From: Brachionus manjavacas
Taxonomy: Eukaryota; Rotifera; Eurotatoria; Ploima; Brachionidae
Length of the DNA stretch: 64,000 nucleotides
Reading direction: 5' to 3'
Assembly: GCA_019054805.1 (NCBI GenBank)
Contig: JAHQIY010000005.1
Location: forward strand, 4,323,501 to 4,387,500
The notes below the pieces were generated by a model. It made no database searches. It was not told the DNA's origin and saw only the letters and a program-made list of their open reading frames with translations. The position numbers and the translations under genes are program-made. How positions within the stretch are numbered: the stretch's first letter is position 1; every line of letters starts with the position of its first letter. Of this stretch, positions 11,098-24,000 are shown piece by piece.

Positions 11098-12641
11098 TTT
11101 GTGATAATGTTCAATTTTTAATTTTTAAATGCAAAGATAACTCATTTATGGTCAACAAGTTTATTTCATAGGATCCTCATTAATATTAATACCTATCTAA
11201 ATTTCTAAATTATACACTATCCTAAAAAAATATTATATTAAATTTTCGATTGCACATGATCTTATGTAACTAATCGAGTCTTAGACTAAAGCAAAATTAA
11301 TATCACACAAATGTTCGCTAGAAACTTCAAGGTTCCAGTATATTCTACCTGGTCTTTAGACTTTTAAGATTCGTTTTAAAAAATAATAATTGTATCCAAA
11401 AATTTATGATAAATTAGCAATATAATTTAATATGTTCTATATTCTAAAATAATGTTAAGGCTAGAATTTTTTTTTCAATGCAAAATGACTTTTAATTATC
11501 TAAAAATAATTTTATCCAAAATTAATTAATAGTATTTGATAAAAATAAAGGTCATTTTTAAATAACAAAATATAAAAATCTCAAAATAATTTTCAGACAA
11601 GTTTTGCGGTATTGCATTTTCCTTTTTTTAGGCATAAAATAGGATTTCTGTAAATTAATTAATTTAACCATCAAGTAAGCTTACCAGCTTTTGTTAGTAT
11701 TTAAAATCAATTTTTTTGATAATTGGAAGGAATTAGGAAATAAAGCCATTTCCATCACATGAAAAAGTTAAAAATCAGTAATTTCACTGAAGTGATTTTA
11801 ATTGTAAAATTTCAAAAATTATTTAATTAATTTATTTTTTGAACTTTTTTTTCTAATGCAAAATTAAAGTCAAGTCTCGAGCAGTTGTCTTAGAAACTAA
11901 ATTAAAACAAAACAATTCTAATAATTATATAAGTATTAAACAAATTTACTAAATCTCAGATTTAATTTATCAAAAAGGTTTTCATTTGCCAGAATTTATC
12001 ATGCAATATTTTTTATCAATAGGCCATTATTTTTAGCAGTAGGATTTTAGAGTAAAAAAAATAAATTTATTTTATTAAGAAAAAATTTATTGATTATTTA
12101 ATTCTAATTTTTCATAAAATTTATAATAAATTTTTCTGAATAACATTATTTTCTGTGTCTTTGATTCATTTCAAAACTTTAGTATAACTCAATCTCCGGC
12201 AACTATACTTATGAATAATTAAATTCTTTCGCATTTTTTATGATTTTAATTTTCATTATAAATGGCAAATTGAAGCAAATTTGAAGCTTAAAATGTTCTT
12301 TTATTTTTCTAGCTGATGTATATTTTTGCATTTAAGTAATAAATTATGCTTATTCACCCTAAAGAAATATGGATCCCAACTTACTTGCTGAGTGCATAAT
12401 TGACATAAAAATTTTCCATTAATGTAGTTCTTGTTTTTATGTTGCTTTGTGAACAAATCTTAGAAAAAAAAAGAAAAAATGCACCAACATTACACATCAT
12501 GTCTGAATCACTTCCAATTTTTTCTTTATCTAAATAATACTTTTTTATCACATTTAGAATTTTGTAATTTGTTGTTTTTAAATTGAAAAAAAATGTAAGA
12601 TTTAAAAATATGCTTAAACTAGCTTTATTTATTTGTTTTGA
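11098..12641. other. Divergent intergenic region, PHF14-like to VAMP
   Basis: About 1.5 kb separates the two start codons, so it should hold both promoters and the 5' UTRs. It is uniformly AT-rich and I see no open frame, repeat or motif that I can defend. An upstream first exon of the VAMP gene could lie here. Confidence 0.4.
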
Positions 12642-13481
12642 ATGACCAGGGCCGAACCAGGAATGTCAAAAGCCGAAGCAAAAGCTGCCGCGGACAAAGC
12701 AGCTGCAGCCGCTGCGGCAGCAAGCTCGAATAAACGATTTCAGCAAACCCAGGCCCAGGTCGACGAAGTGGTTGACATAATGAGAATGAATGTGGACAAG
12801 GTTTTGGAAAGGGACCAAAAATTGTCTCAATTGGACGACAGGGCCGATGCTCTTCAGATGGGAGCCAGTCAATTTGAACAAAGCGCAGGAGCTTTAAAAA
12901 GAAAGTACTGGTGGAAAAATCTAAAGGTATTTTATTGTTTTTGGACTTTAATAAATATGGATGATTCAAGTTAAAAAAATTAGATGATGCTTATCTTAGG
13001 AGGTATAGTCGCTATTCTTGCTATTGTAGTCATCGGTAAGTAGACATAATAAAATGAGAATTTCGAAATTTCCATAAGCTCAATCATCCATTTTAAGAAA
13101 AATTTTATTTCTTAATTTATTTCTTTAAATAAAAATTAAATATGTTTTTATTAGATGTGGATTTTATTGATAGTTACACTTTTAATATTGGTAACTGTAA
13201 TAGTAGGTAAATAAAGACGAGATAATTGATTGATCTTTTTTTCTAGTTTTTTTTTACTAAAATGGGCACTTTTTGACATATTTTGCCTCTATTTGAATAC
13301 TAACAACACTTATGGAAATTTTTGCTTTATTAATTTATTTAATTTGAAAAATTATTTTATTTTTTGTTTAGTATGGATAGTAGATTCGGTAAAAAAAAAT
13401 GAGCCGCAATATCCGCAGCAACCTGCCCCTCCACCAATTGCTTCCCAAACGACTCTGAAAGGCATGGCAGATCGAAACTAG
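12642..13481 (+). CDS. VAMP: Synaptobrevin/VAMP-type v-SNARE with alternative TM exons
   Basis: A vesicle R-SNARE of 148 aa. Exons: 12642-12926, 12984-13035 (or 13155-13206) and 13372-13481. The N terminus is Ala-rich ([15 protein letters not shown]). The SNARE motif is almost canonical: [19 protein letters not shown] with the zero-layer Arg in [24 protein letters not shown], then QFEQSAG and the juxtamembrane [10 protein letters not shown]. The membrane span comes from exon 2 ([17 protein letters not shown]) and continues VWIVDS. It pairs with syntaxin and SNAP-25 to drive vesicle fusion. Unlike typical synaptobrevins, about 30 Pro/Gln-containing residues follow the span (YPQQPAPPP) and would lie in the vesicle lumen. 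An alternative exon 2 is listed separately. The start at 12642 is provisional, because GACCAG at 12646-12651 could also be an acceptor for an upstream exon. Confidence 0.92.
13155..13206 (+). CDS. VAMP: Alternative (mutually exclusive) TM exon of VAMP
   Basis: Bounded by TTAG and GTAAAT, this 52-nt segment has the same length and entry/exit phase (0 in, 1 out) as exon 2. It encodes [17 protein letters not shown] followed by the same split Val codon, an equivalent but different hydrophobic span. Splicing it in place of exon 2 gives a complete VAMP. Including both (104 nt) shifts the frame, which is the arrangement expected for mutually exclusive exons. The 119-nt intron between them shows no coding capacity. 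Confidence 0.75.
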
Positions 13482-13593
13482 ATCATTTATTTTCCAACAT
13501 TGTGTAATTCTCATCATCAATTAATGACAATTTTTTTCATAAATTTTTGTTTTAAATATCCTTTTTTCTTTGGTTCGACCTATAAATGAGAAT

Positions 13594-13599
13594 AATAAA
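13594..13599 (+). terminator. Poly(A) signal of VAMP
   Basis: AATAAA 112 nt downstream of the VAMP stop codon, in a plausible 3' UTR. Confidence 0.5.
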
Positions 13600-16500
13600 C
13601 CAAACATGAAAAAAGTCAATTTTGATGTATTTGGAATCCCATAAGGATCACCTATTTTGTTGTTCGTTCTTAATAGTTTTTTTTTAAATATTTTTGATTA
13701 ACAGAATTTTATTTATCTTTGGGGAATTTTTTGTTTTCATTTTCAGATATATTTTAATCGAACCCAATTTTGATGGTTTAATCCAAAATTTGAATAATAT
13801 TTATTATTCCTTACTAATCCTAATGTTCTAAATTTTGATATGTTTGTATGTGATCGGAATTGAAAAATTTATTCTGAAGTGAAAAGACATTAGCATTAAT
13901 TAATGTATCTAGAGCGTTAGAACAATATTATTATTAAAGATCGAATTAATAAGCTATTTTCTTAAATAATAAAATAAAATTTTTCAAGTCGAAGCTTAAA
14001 TTTTTTTTTGATGGCTTAAAAAAATTAAAAAATTAATGCAAGTATTTGAATAAAATATTTTTAATTTTAACTTTCGATTCTCGCTTATTTTAAAATAAAC
14101 AATAATTCTCCTGATAGCATAAATCAAAAGAATTAAACAAAACAAAATGACATCTCATCGAAAATTTTAATAAATATTTTTTTATTTGATTTTAATGTGT
14201 TGATTTGATTAAAATTTTGAATTAAAAATAACCAAATTCAATTTATTGATAAATTTTTTAATTATTTAAAATATCAAAAAAGTATTAATTTATCTTTTTA
14301 CTAAAACTCCTTTTGTAATAGATTTAAAAAAAAAACACATATTTCATTTGAATCTTAAATCAAATAAATTAATGAATTTTGAATTCAATTAAAACTCAGA
14401 TTGATATTTTTAGACAATAAAATACACAAAGACAAAAATTTCTATTTATGTAAATAAATTTCTGAAAAAAGTTATTAATTATTTTATAAATTTGTAATTT
14501 TTTATTATATATATTGCTTAATATAATTCGCATAATATGCTGAATTTATAAATTAATATTGTTAAAAATTATTTTTTAATAAAATTGTATTGTCAAGGGT
14601 TGGAAAGAACCTTAGATTAAACTCGAATTTTTCTTAAATAGAAAAAACAGATTTATTTACCTAGATGGAACCTATTAAATAATAATTATCATTAGAAATT
14701 TTGAAAATGTTGGAAAATATACTCATAACATACTCATGAAAATAAATCAATATAATATTTTAAAAATTGTATAACTAATTTTTCGAACCAAAAATTGATA
14801 AGGAAAAAAAATCAAATTCGTTTTTTCATTACCGTTTTATAATTTTTTTGTTACTGAAATAATTTAACCTATCAATATTTCCATTTCAAGCTTTGAAAAA
14901 TAGATAAATTTTTAATCATGTTCTTTAAATGTGCTAATAAATCATGATTAGTAATTTTAGTTTATTTAAAGAAAGATATTTAAAATATAATCCATTCTCC
15001 AAGTATCAATAAAATAGGTGATCAATCAAAAATTTTTTCTGAATAATTCATTAGAGAAATGTTATTAAAAAACGAAAAAACTGATTAAATATAAAGCAAA
15101 CGTATTTTATCAGAAAAGTTCCAAAATTTGTAATATTAGCTGATTCAAAAGCTCTTATTAAATGTTTAAATTTTATGATCAAATTTTATTAGGCGTAAAC
15201 CTTTTAAAAAATATCAATAAATTTAGAAAAATTAAATTGAACCTTTCTTAAAGTTCAATGATTATTATCATGTTTTATTTTCATCGAAAATATTTTTTCT
15301 ACAAAATGAAAGATGAAAAATGGAAGATAATTAAATTTTATATTCACTTTTTTCATTTCAAGTTTATTTTGAAATATTAACTAAATTTCTATATAAGGTA
15401 TTGTTTAATTTTTTCTCGAAGTTTCATCAAAAAAATATTTTCAAATTATTTTTATAAAATTAGTGATTTCATAGTAATTGTTCAAATTTTTTTTATCAAT
15501 ATAAAATTTACAATGTAACTGTTTTTTAAAATTCAAATTTTCAAAGGATGTTTAGTTGATCGAGCATTATTATCTTTGAAGCTCAAGAAAATATCTTTAA
15601 AATTTTCGAATCATCAATTATTTTCTAATATTTACTAGACATCGAAAATCTATTAAAAATTACCGCTAATTAAATTTAATTTTTGAACATTTGTCTTAAA
15701 ATTAAAACAAAACAGCGGATCAAAGATGGAATAAAAAAAATCTTGTTTTAAAATTAAACAAAGACTTAAATTATGTTTTTAATAAAACATAATTTACTTT
15801 TAAATAGATCCGTAATTTGTCCCAAAATATGCTGTTAAATCTCTCAATCAAGTGACATCAGTTGGCGGCTCGATTTTTAAAATTTAAATTATTATTTTTC
15901 AATTTTCCTAAGCACTTGAGCATGCTAAAGCTCTTAAAATAAAATAATGTTAATAAAAAATTTGTTAGAAAAACGATATATTTAACGTGATAAAATAATG
16001 TTTTGCTATTATATAATGAAAAACGATTGCGATCAGTAATTAAAAAAATTGGCAAAAAAATAATCAAATTTTTTAGCTCAGTGCATTTAAAAAAACAAAA
16101 AATTCGAAATCCAATCTAATAAAGTTGAATGAATTTCATTATTCATTTTCCGTCTAAAAAACACGTTTTTGAAATTTGATTGAAATCAAAAATTTAGAAA
16201 TAGTGTACAGAAAGGAATAATTTTTTTTCTAGTTTAATAAATTCTAACAGTTTTATTTTCACTTTTGATAGTCATTCATAAATTAATAAAATTAAAAACC
16301 CCAGGTCACTGGTTTTTCTTTTCAGGTCATTTTTTTTATTTTTTCCTTTAGATCATGATTCAAAGATGAGACCAGAAAAAAATCAAAAAACAATCTTAAT
16401 TGATAACACTGATTTTTGTGTTTTTCTCTTCAAATTTTTAATTGCTTCAAAAGATTTTTAAAATTTTCGGTGTATATGCGAGGAATTGATAAAAATACAA

Positions 16501-18099
16501 TTTTAAATTATTTATTGAATGATTTTTATTCAAATAAGAAAAAAGGATATCATTTTATTATATTTATAATTAGGTTAAGAATATACGAATTTTTCTCTTA
16601 TTTATTCATAAAACAAAATTAAAATATTTTAAGTTCTAATTAGGCCAAGGTGCATTTTGAGTTTTTTTATAGAACCTCTATTGAACCAATTGATGTTGTT
16701 CAATTAGACTGTCACTTGAAAAAAAAACATCTCCTAAAGTGTATCAACTTTTGTTTATTTAAGTGAACAAACAGCTTTTTTATGCTGATTTTTTCGACAA
16801 ACAAATATTTGCGGTTGAGAATGAGCGCGCTAAAGCCTTGACTCATAATTTAATATCTACTTTATTTCATTTGAATCAAGCCAAAATATTCTTTATTCAA
16901 ATTTATTAAGAAAACTTAAGCTTTTAATTAGATTTAAACGACTTTATTCGAAAAAGTTGTTATGCAATTGTTTTAGATAGAGATTAGGCATAATTTTATC
17001 TGAGTGCAATGTAACCCTTGTCGAGAATTTATCTTCATAAAGAGGTTTTTTATCAAAATTCCTTTTAGATTTTCTACAAGACCACCTTTTAATTTGATGC
17101 CTAAATCAATTATTAACCATTTTTGCTTGTTACAAAAACATTTCTTCACTGATTTGAATTTCGGTATTTAAAGACATGTTGGTCAATTGTAACAAGCCTC
17201 AACGAAGCCGATCTGTTTTATAGAGCATGAACATTAACCATGGTTGACTTAGCGTGCTTCCTGATATTGTCCTTAAATGCATTAGAACATTATTTTTATA
17301 ATTTGGTTGACTTCAAGCATTTGAATAAACATCTTTTAGCATAAATCAAATTTAGCCTAATCCAATGCATAACTTGAAGAAAACTAAGCTTTTAAAAAGT
17401 AAATAAAATTTAAGATATCGATTTTTTTAGATATTTGTAATCATTGAACATATCGCCCAGCAAAAAAAGGTATCTTAAAAAACTAGCTTGAAACAAATGT
17501 CAAAAAAATGAAAGTTTCTTTCGCCTCATATCAAGGGAATTTAGGATATAAGTTTACTTATGCAATATGTTAATATTAAGAACACTTGTCAGCAGGAAGT
17601 TGCACTTATCTAAATCCATAGGCCGACTTAAACTAATTTGCAAGCTTCTAGTAGAAGAGCGCCATTTCTAATTTCTGACTGAGATAAAAATAATCCTATT
17701 AATTTCAGAATATGAAAATTTCTAGATTAGCAAAAAAATATATTCTAGGTGCTTGGATATTTTTAAATCAAGGCGTAAAATTGAGCCAAATTTTCAAGTT
17801 ACTCTAGTAAGTGATTAAAAATATAATTAAAAAAAAGAAATTTAAAATATTTTATTATTACGTAAGCATATATCATAGACCTTTTATCTAAATATGAACA
17901 GCGCGCAAACAGAGACATCAAAATGCATTTTTTTTTAAATAAAAAATCTTTTTTTTTTAAAATAAATTTGATTAAATTTCATAATTTTTTTTCTAAATCG
18001 TGCTTTTTTTTCAATTTTTAAAGGTGATACTTTTTCCAAATACTGAACAAAATTCTCTAATTGTATCCAACTTTAGATTTATTACACTACTGGCGTCTT
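13600..18099. other. Gene-free AT-rich region
   Basis: About 4.5 kb with no supportable gene. 13600-16600 is extremely A/T-rich. 16650-17720 is less so and contains scattered unique-looking blocks (for example near 16800, 17190 and 17580-17660) that may be old transposon debris, but no frame or terminal repeat can be followed. The PLD promoter and 5' UTR should lie at its right end, where CTTTAG at 18071-18076 could be a 5' UTR acceptor. Confidence 0.4.
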
Positions 18100-21000
18100 A
18101 TGTCTAAATGGAGTTCGAGCAACGCAAATTACTGGGACGACAAAGAAAAAAGCGACGAAAGAGACATGAACAACAATCGTTTCGAATACATCAATGAGTT
18201 TTTTCCAATTAGGCAGTCATCAACATTAGCTGAACCGAGTCAACCAAACACTACCAAAGTCTACAAATACGAGAATGCCTACAGAGAACCTTTTCAGCTG
18301 GATCTAGAGGATTCTGAGCGCGAAAATTTATTTTTTTCATCCAGTAAACCAATTTTTGTACAAATAATTGATCATGAGCAAGAGTCGTCACTTTTGGTCT
18401 TGCAGCGAACAGTCTACATTATCCGGATACTGTACGACCATCACAAATGGACCATCAGAAAACGATTCAAAAATTTTCTCAAATTATACGAAACATTTGC
18501 TCTGTTCAAGGCCAAACAGAACATCAAAAATATAGCCCATTTGCATACCGCTTCTGCGGCAACTACCTCCAATGCTGCCAACAAGTAAATAAAGTTTTTA
18601 GGCTTTAAAAGTTGCCTAAATTTATTTTTGATTAACCCTCTAAGTATTTCTTGTACAAATGATGTGCAAGTAAATCAGTCAAAATTTAAGCCAACTGACC
18701 ACTTCAAGTTACTGCTACAAAGTATTCCGTCGGATTTTAATCACGCTAGGAATATTTTGGAAAAATTTCTGCAAGAGTGTGTTGACAACACGATTTTTAG
18801 AAATCATAACGAAACAGTAAAATTTAAAAAAAGATTTTTTTTTGTTTTTTAATTAATGTTTTTAATTGATTTTCTAGCTCAAGTTTTTGGAAGTATCGCA
18901 CTTGTCTTTTATTGAAGACTTGGGAGATAAGAACAAAGAAGGTATGATGAAAAAGCATTCTTTCAATGCAATGTGTTGTTCATTGTTTAATTTTAGTTTT
19001 TTTTGGGATTCAAGGTATGTTTTATTTTTTAATTTACCTGCTTTTTTTAATCTAAAGTAAAATGATTATAAATCAATTTTTAACGAACAAAAAAGCAATT
19101 AATAAAAATTAAAAATTTCGAGAGCCAAATTCTTTTAGGTTTTAAAAATAACAAGCTTAGAAAAAAAAGCAAAATCGGCGACTTGAGTTTGTTTTCTGAT
19201 GAAATAAATCATTACGGGCCATAAAGTTATGCCTTACTTAGGCAAAGTATTTTTATTTATTTGTTTAGCAATAAAATTTATCTTCTAAAAAGTAAACATC
19301 TTATTACTAAAATAGCAAAGCGATTTCTATTAAAAATATTTTTAGATACTCAAGTCTTCAACATAATTTTACTGTTATTTCCATAATTTTTTTTCGAACA
19401 ATATCGAATTAAATAGAATAAATATGTTTTAATTGAATAAATTGTGGTAAAACGTGAATTTAGTTTATTTCAGTCCTTTGTGTTTTATAATATACAAAAT
19501 TATACTGGGATGTTTTGATGGGCACAAAAATTATAACAATTATTTAATTTGATCTTCTGTTTTTACTTTTAACAAAAATTTCTAAATTTTATCAATATTT
19601 AAAAGATCGGCTTCCTCTGATTCTGTCCTATAAATTGAAATTGTCATTTAGTCAGTACTAACTACAAAAAAATAAATATTTATAAAAAATTTTTGATTAA
19701 AAACCTGCTTTAAGCTGCGCTTTGTTTTTTAAAATGTGCTAAAGTTAAACAATCATTACAAATTTGACCAAATTGTGGCAAAATTTTCGAAAAATGAAAG
19801 TGAAATTTTTTGGTTTTTGAAAATTTAAAAAAATAAATTAGATTTTTGATTTTTTTCTGTCGGATGACCAGCTAATCGTATAACAGGTTATCTCATTTTG
19901 GAAACCGAGGATTTTTCAATATTAACTTCTATTTATGCCAAATATTAAACAAAAACATAAATTAATAGAATGCTTTTAAATTATAATTTAGACCTATTAA
20001 TTTAAATGGAAAAATATTATTTTAAAATACTCAACTCTAATTTAATAAGCTTACTTCTATTTTAATAAAAATTCATCAAAAATTATAAAAAAATACAACT
20101 CAATTGAAGTTTAATTAAATAAAAAAGTATAAAAAGTAAAAAACGGTTACTTTATTTTCACTAAAATTCTGAAGAAACTTTAGCTCAGTACAAAAAACAA
20201 AAGTATAAAAAATTATAACATATAAAGGCATTCCATTTAAAGCTTAGAATGAGTTAATTTGTTAAGCAAAAAACTGAAAATGCCATAACCTTGTTTATAC
20301 TCAAAATAGTAATTAAAATGTAGAAAATAAATTTTGCTCAATTTGCAAAAAAGAAGAAATATTAAATGTGGATTATGTTGTAGATAAGATAAATATTAGT
20401 TAAACTTAAAATTAATAATTTATTAAAATTTTTAATTTAATTTTCTATTAAGACGATTTTATATATTTTCATTTTACAATTAAATTATTTATACGATAGG
20501 TTAATATGCACATATTTTTTTGTTCTAGTTGTAGCTCAAAAAAAGATATTATTTTTAATTTTATAAAGTTAATTTTTTTTAAATCGATTTTTACTAAAAT
20601 AGATGAAGTCTTTAATAAATTAGATTTCTTTTTATCAAATTAGCCAAGTTTTTATAAAAATTAGCGGGAAAAAATTATGGGCCTTTATTTAATATCCAAA
20701 AAAAAAAGGTCTAAACACTTATTCAGACAACTCTAATATTGATGTTTAATCATTTTAAAATTGCACTGCAACTTCTATCAATTGAATGAGTTAATTATTA
20801 ATTTATTACGATTAATTTTGATTCTTTTTTAAATTTTTTGAATTGTAATTGTTTGCAAACTTTGGTTCCTTTGGTTGTTTTTTGATCCCTCAATTCTCTT
20901 TTTGAATGAATCATTTTTTTCTAGGTATCTAAAAAAGGTAATTTTGTGTTGAATATTTATGTTCTTCTAGCTTTTTTTTTATATGTGTATCTAGATATAA

Positions 21001-24000
21001 CTTCTTCAGATATATTAGAAAAGATAGAATTTAAAGTTAAAATAAAAAATATTGAGATAAAGAAATTGTTAAAATAAATTAAAGTTATTTAAAATTTAAA
21101 TAATTTAAAGTCATTCGCTTATCAGAAAGTCTGCTAATTAAATTAATCATTATTCAATTTTCATAGCTTCTTTCTTCGAGGTTTTTAAGAGCAAAGACAA
21201 AATCAAAAATAAAATCAAAAAGTTAAAATTTTATTTTATTAAATCAAAAGAAATTCAAATCTTAAAAATTAAAAATTTAATCATTTTTGCTTCCCATTTT
21301 TTTGAATTAAAAAATCCTTTCTAAATTTAAAAGTATAATTTTTAATATTTATTAAAAAAGATGGCTGATCATAAAAGACACATGGATCGGTTACATGAAT
21401 CCGAAAACTGGTACTATTCGTCAGATAATGTTAGTCGATCAAAGCTTCAAAGTTTTGGTCGGAGCAGAGCAAACCGGAACGAGAAAGGGTCTGATTATTG
21501 AAAATCTTGCCAAAACTCTTATACTCAAGTGTGTAAGTGAAAGACAAGCTAAAGAGTGGAAAAAAATGATCCTGAATATGGCTCTTACAACTGGAGGAAA
21601 ATTTTTTAACACTCAACGATTTCAATCATTTGCACCGATCAGGGATAATTCATCTGTCAAGTGGTTTGTCGACGCGGCTGATTATATGGAATCGGTTGCC
21701 GATTCAATCGAAGCAGCCAAAGAAGAGATATTTATTACCGGATTTTTTATAAGTCCGGAAATTTATTTAAAAAGACCTATAATAGTAGGTGATCGATGGA
21801 GACTCGATAAGCTTTTACAGCGAAAAGCAGTAAAATTCTAATGTTTTCTTGAAAATAAAGTTAGAATGTTTTTTGTTAAGGAAGAAGGTGTCAAAATCTA
21901 TATACTTATTTATAAAGAGATTGAATTGACGCTGCCAATAAATAGTGCATATTCAAAAAGAATATTTACTCTTGGTCATAAAAATATAAAAGTTCTGCGT
22001 CATCCTGATCACTTGAACGAACCAAATAAAATTTGGTCTATCATGTGGGCTCATCATGAAAAACTCGTAATGATTGATCAAAGCGTTGCGTATTTTGGAG
22101 GAATTGATTTATGCTTTGGAAGATGGGACAATCATTTGCATAAGTAATTTTTGAAAATAAATTAATAAAATTTCTATTTTATTTTTAAAGATTGACTGAT
22201 ATGGGCTCAGTATTACCAAATCAAGAATCTCAACGAAATTTTAGTCAAGTAAATATTGATAAATTTTTCTATTAAGTTTCACTTTCAGTCATTAATAACA
22301 AAAATGTTACTCTCAATAAAGTTTAAAATATGCTTTTTTTATAACTTAAGAGAAATCCATTCCTAGCATCCTTGAATTCTGTATTAAAGGCTTAATTTAT
22401 GAATATCATGTATTAACCATTTAATTAGCAAGACTTTTAAATTATTATTTATCATTTTTTTGTTTTTCTGTGCGGATCTAAAGCTCTCATAGATAAAAAA
22501 AATAAAATCAAAAAAAATTGGTTTAATTATTTGTGTTTGAATAACAAAATGTATCCAATGTTGAAATAAAATTGAAAAAGTGCGATGTTTCAAATATTTT
22601 TTTCCATAAAAAAAAATAAATAACTTTTAGTTGAAATTTCAAGCTCTTTCATTTTTGAAATTAAACTCTTATCGACTATGTAAACAAATTGAATAAAGCT
22701 ATTTAATAGAATGTCTTATTCTCGAAACTGATATAAAAATAGTAATTTCAAATATCGTTTAAGAAAAATTAAAAAAAAAGAAATTTTTAATTTTCGATTT
22801 TTGGAAAAAAAAGACTTTTTTCAAAAATTTTTGGCCGTTTTGAGATTTATCAAATTTTACCAAAATTATCGTAAAATCCTATTAATTTACGTAATTTTTC
22901 GTAAAATACCTTTTTTTCGCTTTTCTGATTTTACGTTAATTTACGTAAAATTTGGTTAAAATTTTGTTAATTTACGGAATTTTCGTGATTTTTCGTAAAA
23001 TACTGGGATCAAAGCACCACTGTAAATCATCAAATTTAAACTTTAAAACTTTATCTATTTGATAGCATGATTTACCATTATTTATTAATTTATTGAAAAA
23101 AATAAATTTAAGATTTTAAAGTGATTTTTTTCCATTTGATTGATTTAAATAAGTTTTTAAAACTTAATATTTTTTTATAAACTTATTCAAATTTTTCTAA
23201 ATAAAGCATTGGATAAAATTTAAAATAACAAAGTTGGAAACTTTAATGTTGATTTTTAATTCTCATCGAACAGATAATTAGATAAACTTTTTAATTTACA
23301 TGAAACCATTGAAATTTAAATTGAGAATTTTAAACTTATTAATTTCTTTTTTTTCGATTTTTTTTTCAATTAAAGATTATTAAATTAAATCTTGAAGGTT
23401 TTTAATCCTATTCCGAATGACTCGACGTCCAAATCAAAAAATGAATCAGTTCAACTTTTGGGCTTTTCTAACAAAAACTCTATTCCTAATGACCTAATAC
23501 CGCTGAGCGATTCATCGACTAGTTCGAATTCATCAAATAATCAAGAACTTCCATCAATTCTAAGCATATCAAGAAAAATCAGATACAAAGAACGCATTAG
23601 ACGGACTGAATACACCTATGATAATCAAGTCGAGTCGGACAGCGAACACCAGGAAGATCATTTGGACAGAGCCAAAAGCCTAAAGCGCTCCAAATCGTTA
23701 GACGTCAGCCTATCGAATAGAATCGGCAGCGAGTTGTCGCATAGCATTAGCGAAGCCAGTGCTTTGCCGCTCACAAATCGACAAATGCTAAATGAAAAGT
23801 TGAAAATATTCAAACACTCAATAAAGTCAAACACCCATAACATAAAGCTTTTCCGCGAATACTCCGAGTTGCCAATTTTAAACCAGCTCAAAACTTTAAA
23901 AGACAACTTCAAACGCTACAAACAAAAGCATTTTGGAGACAACGATTCCGAAATAAACTCAAGTTTCGAGCACAATGAAGACTTGGAAAACACCAACTGT

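Noticed and set aside
20924..20937. A 13-nt microexon (CTAG-GTATCTAAAAAAG-GTA) inside PLD intron 3
   Set aside because: Including it breaks the frame into WLIIKD. Direct joining of 19014 to 21361 gives DSRWLIIKD, which matches the PLD PH domain.
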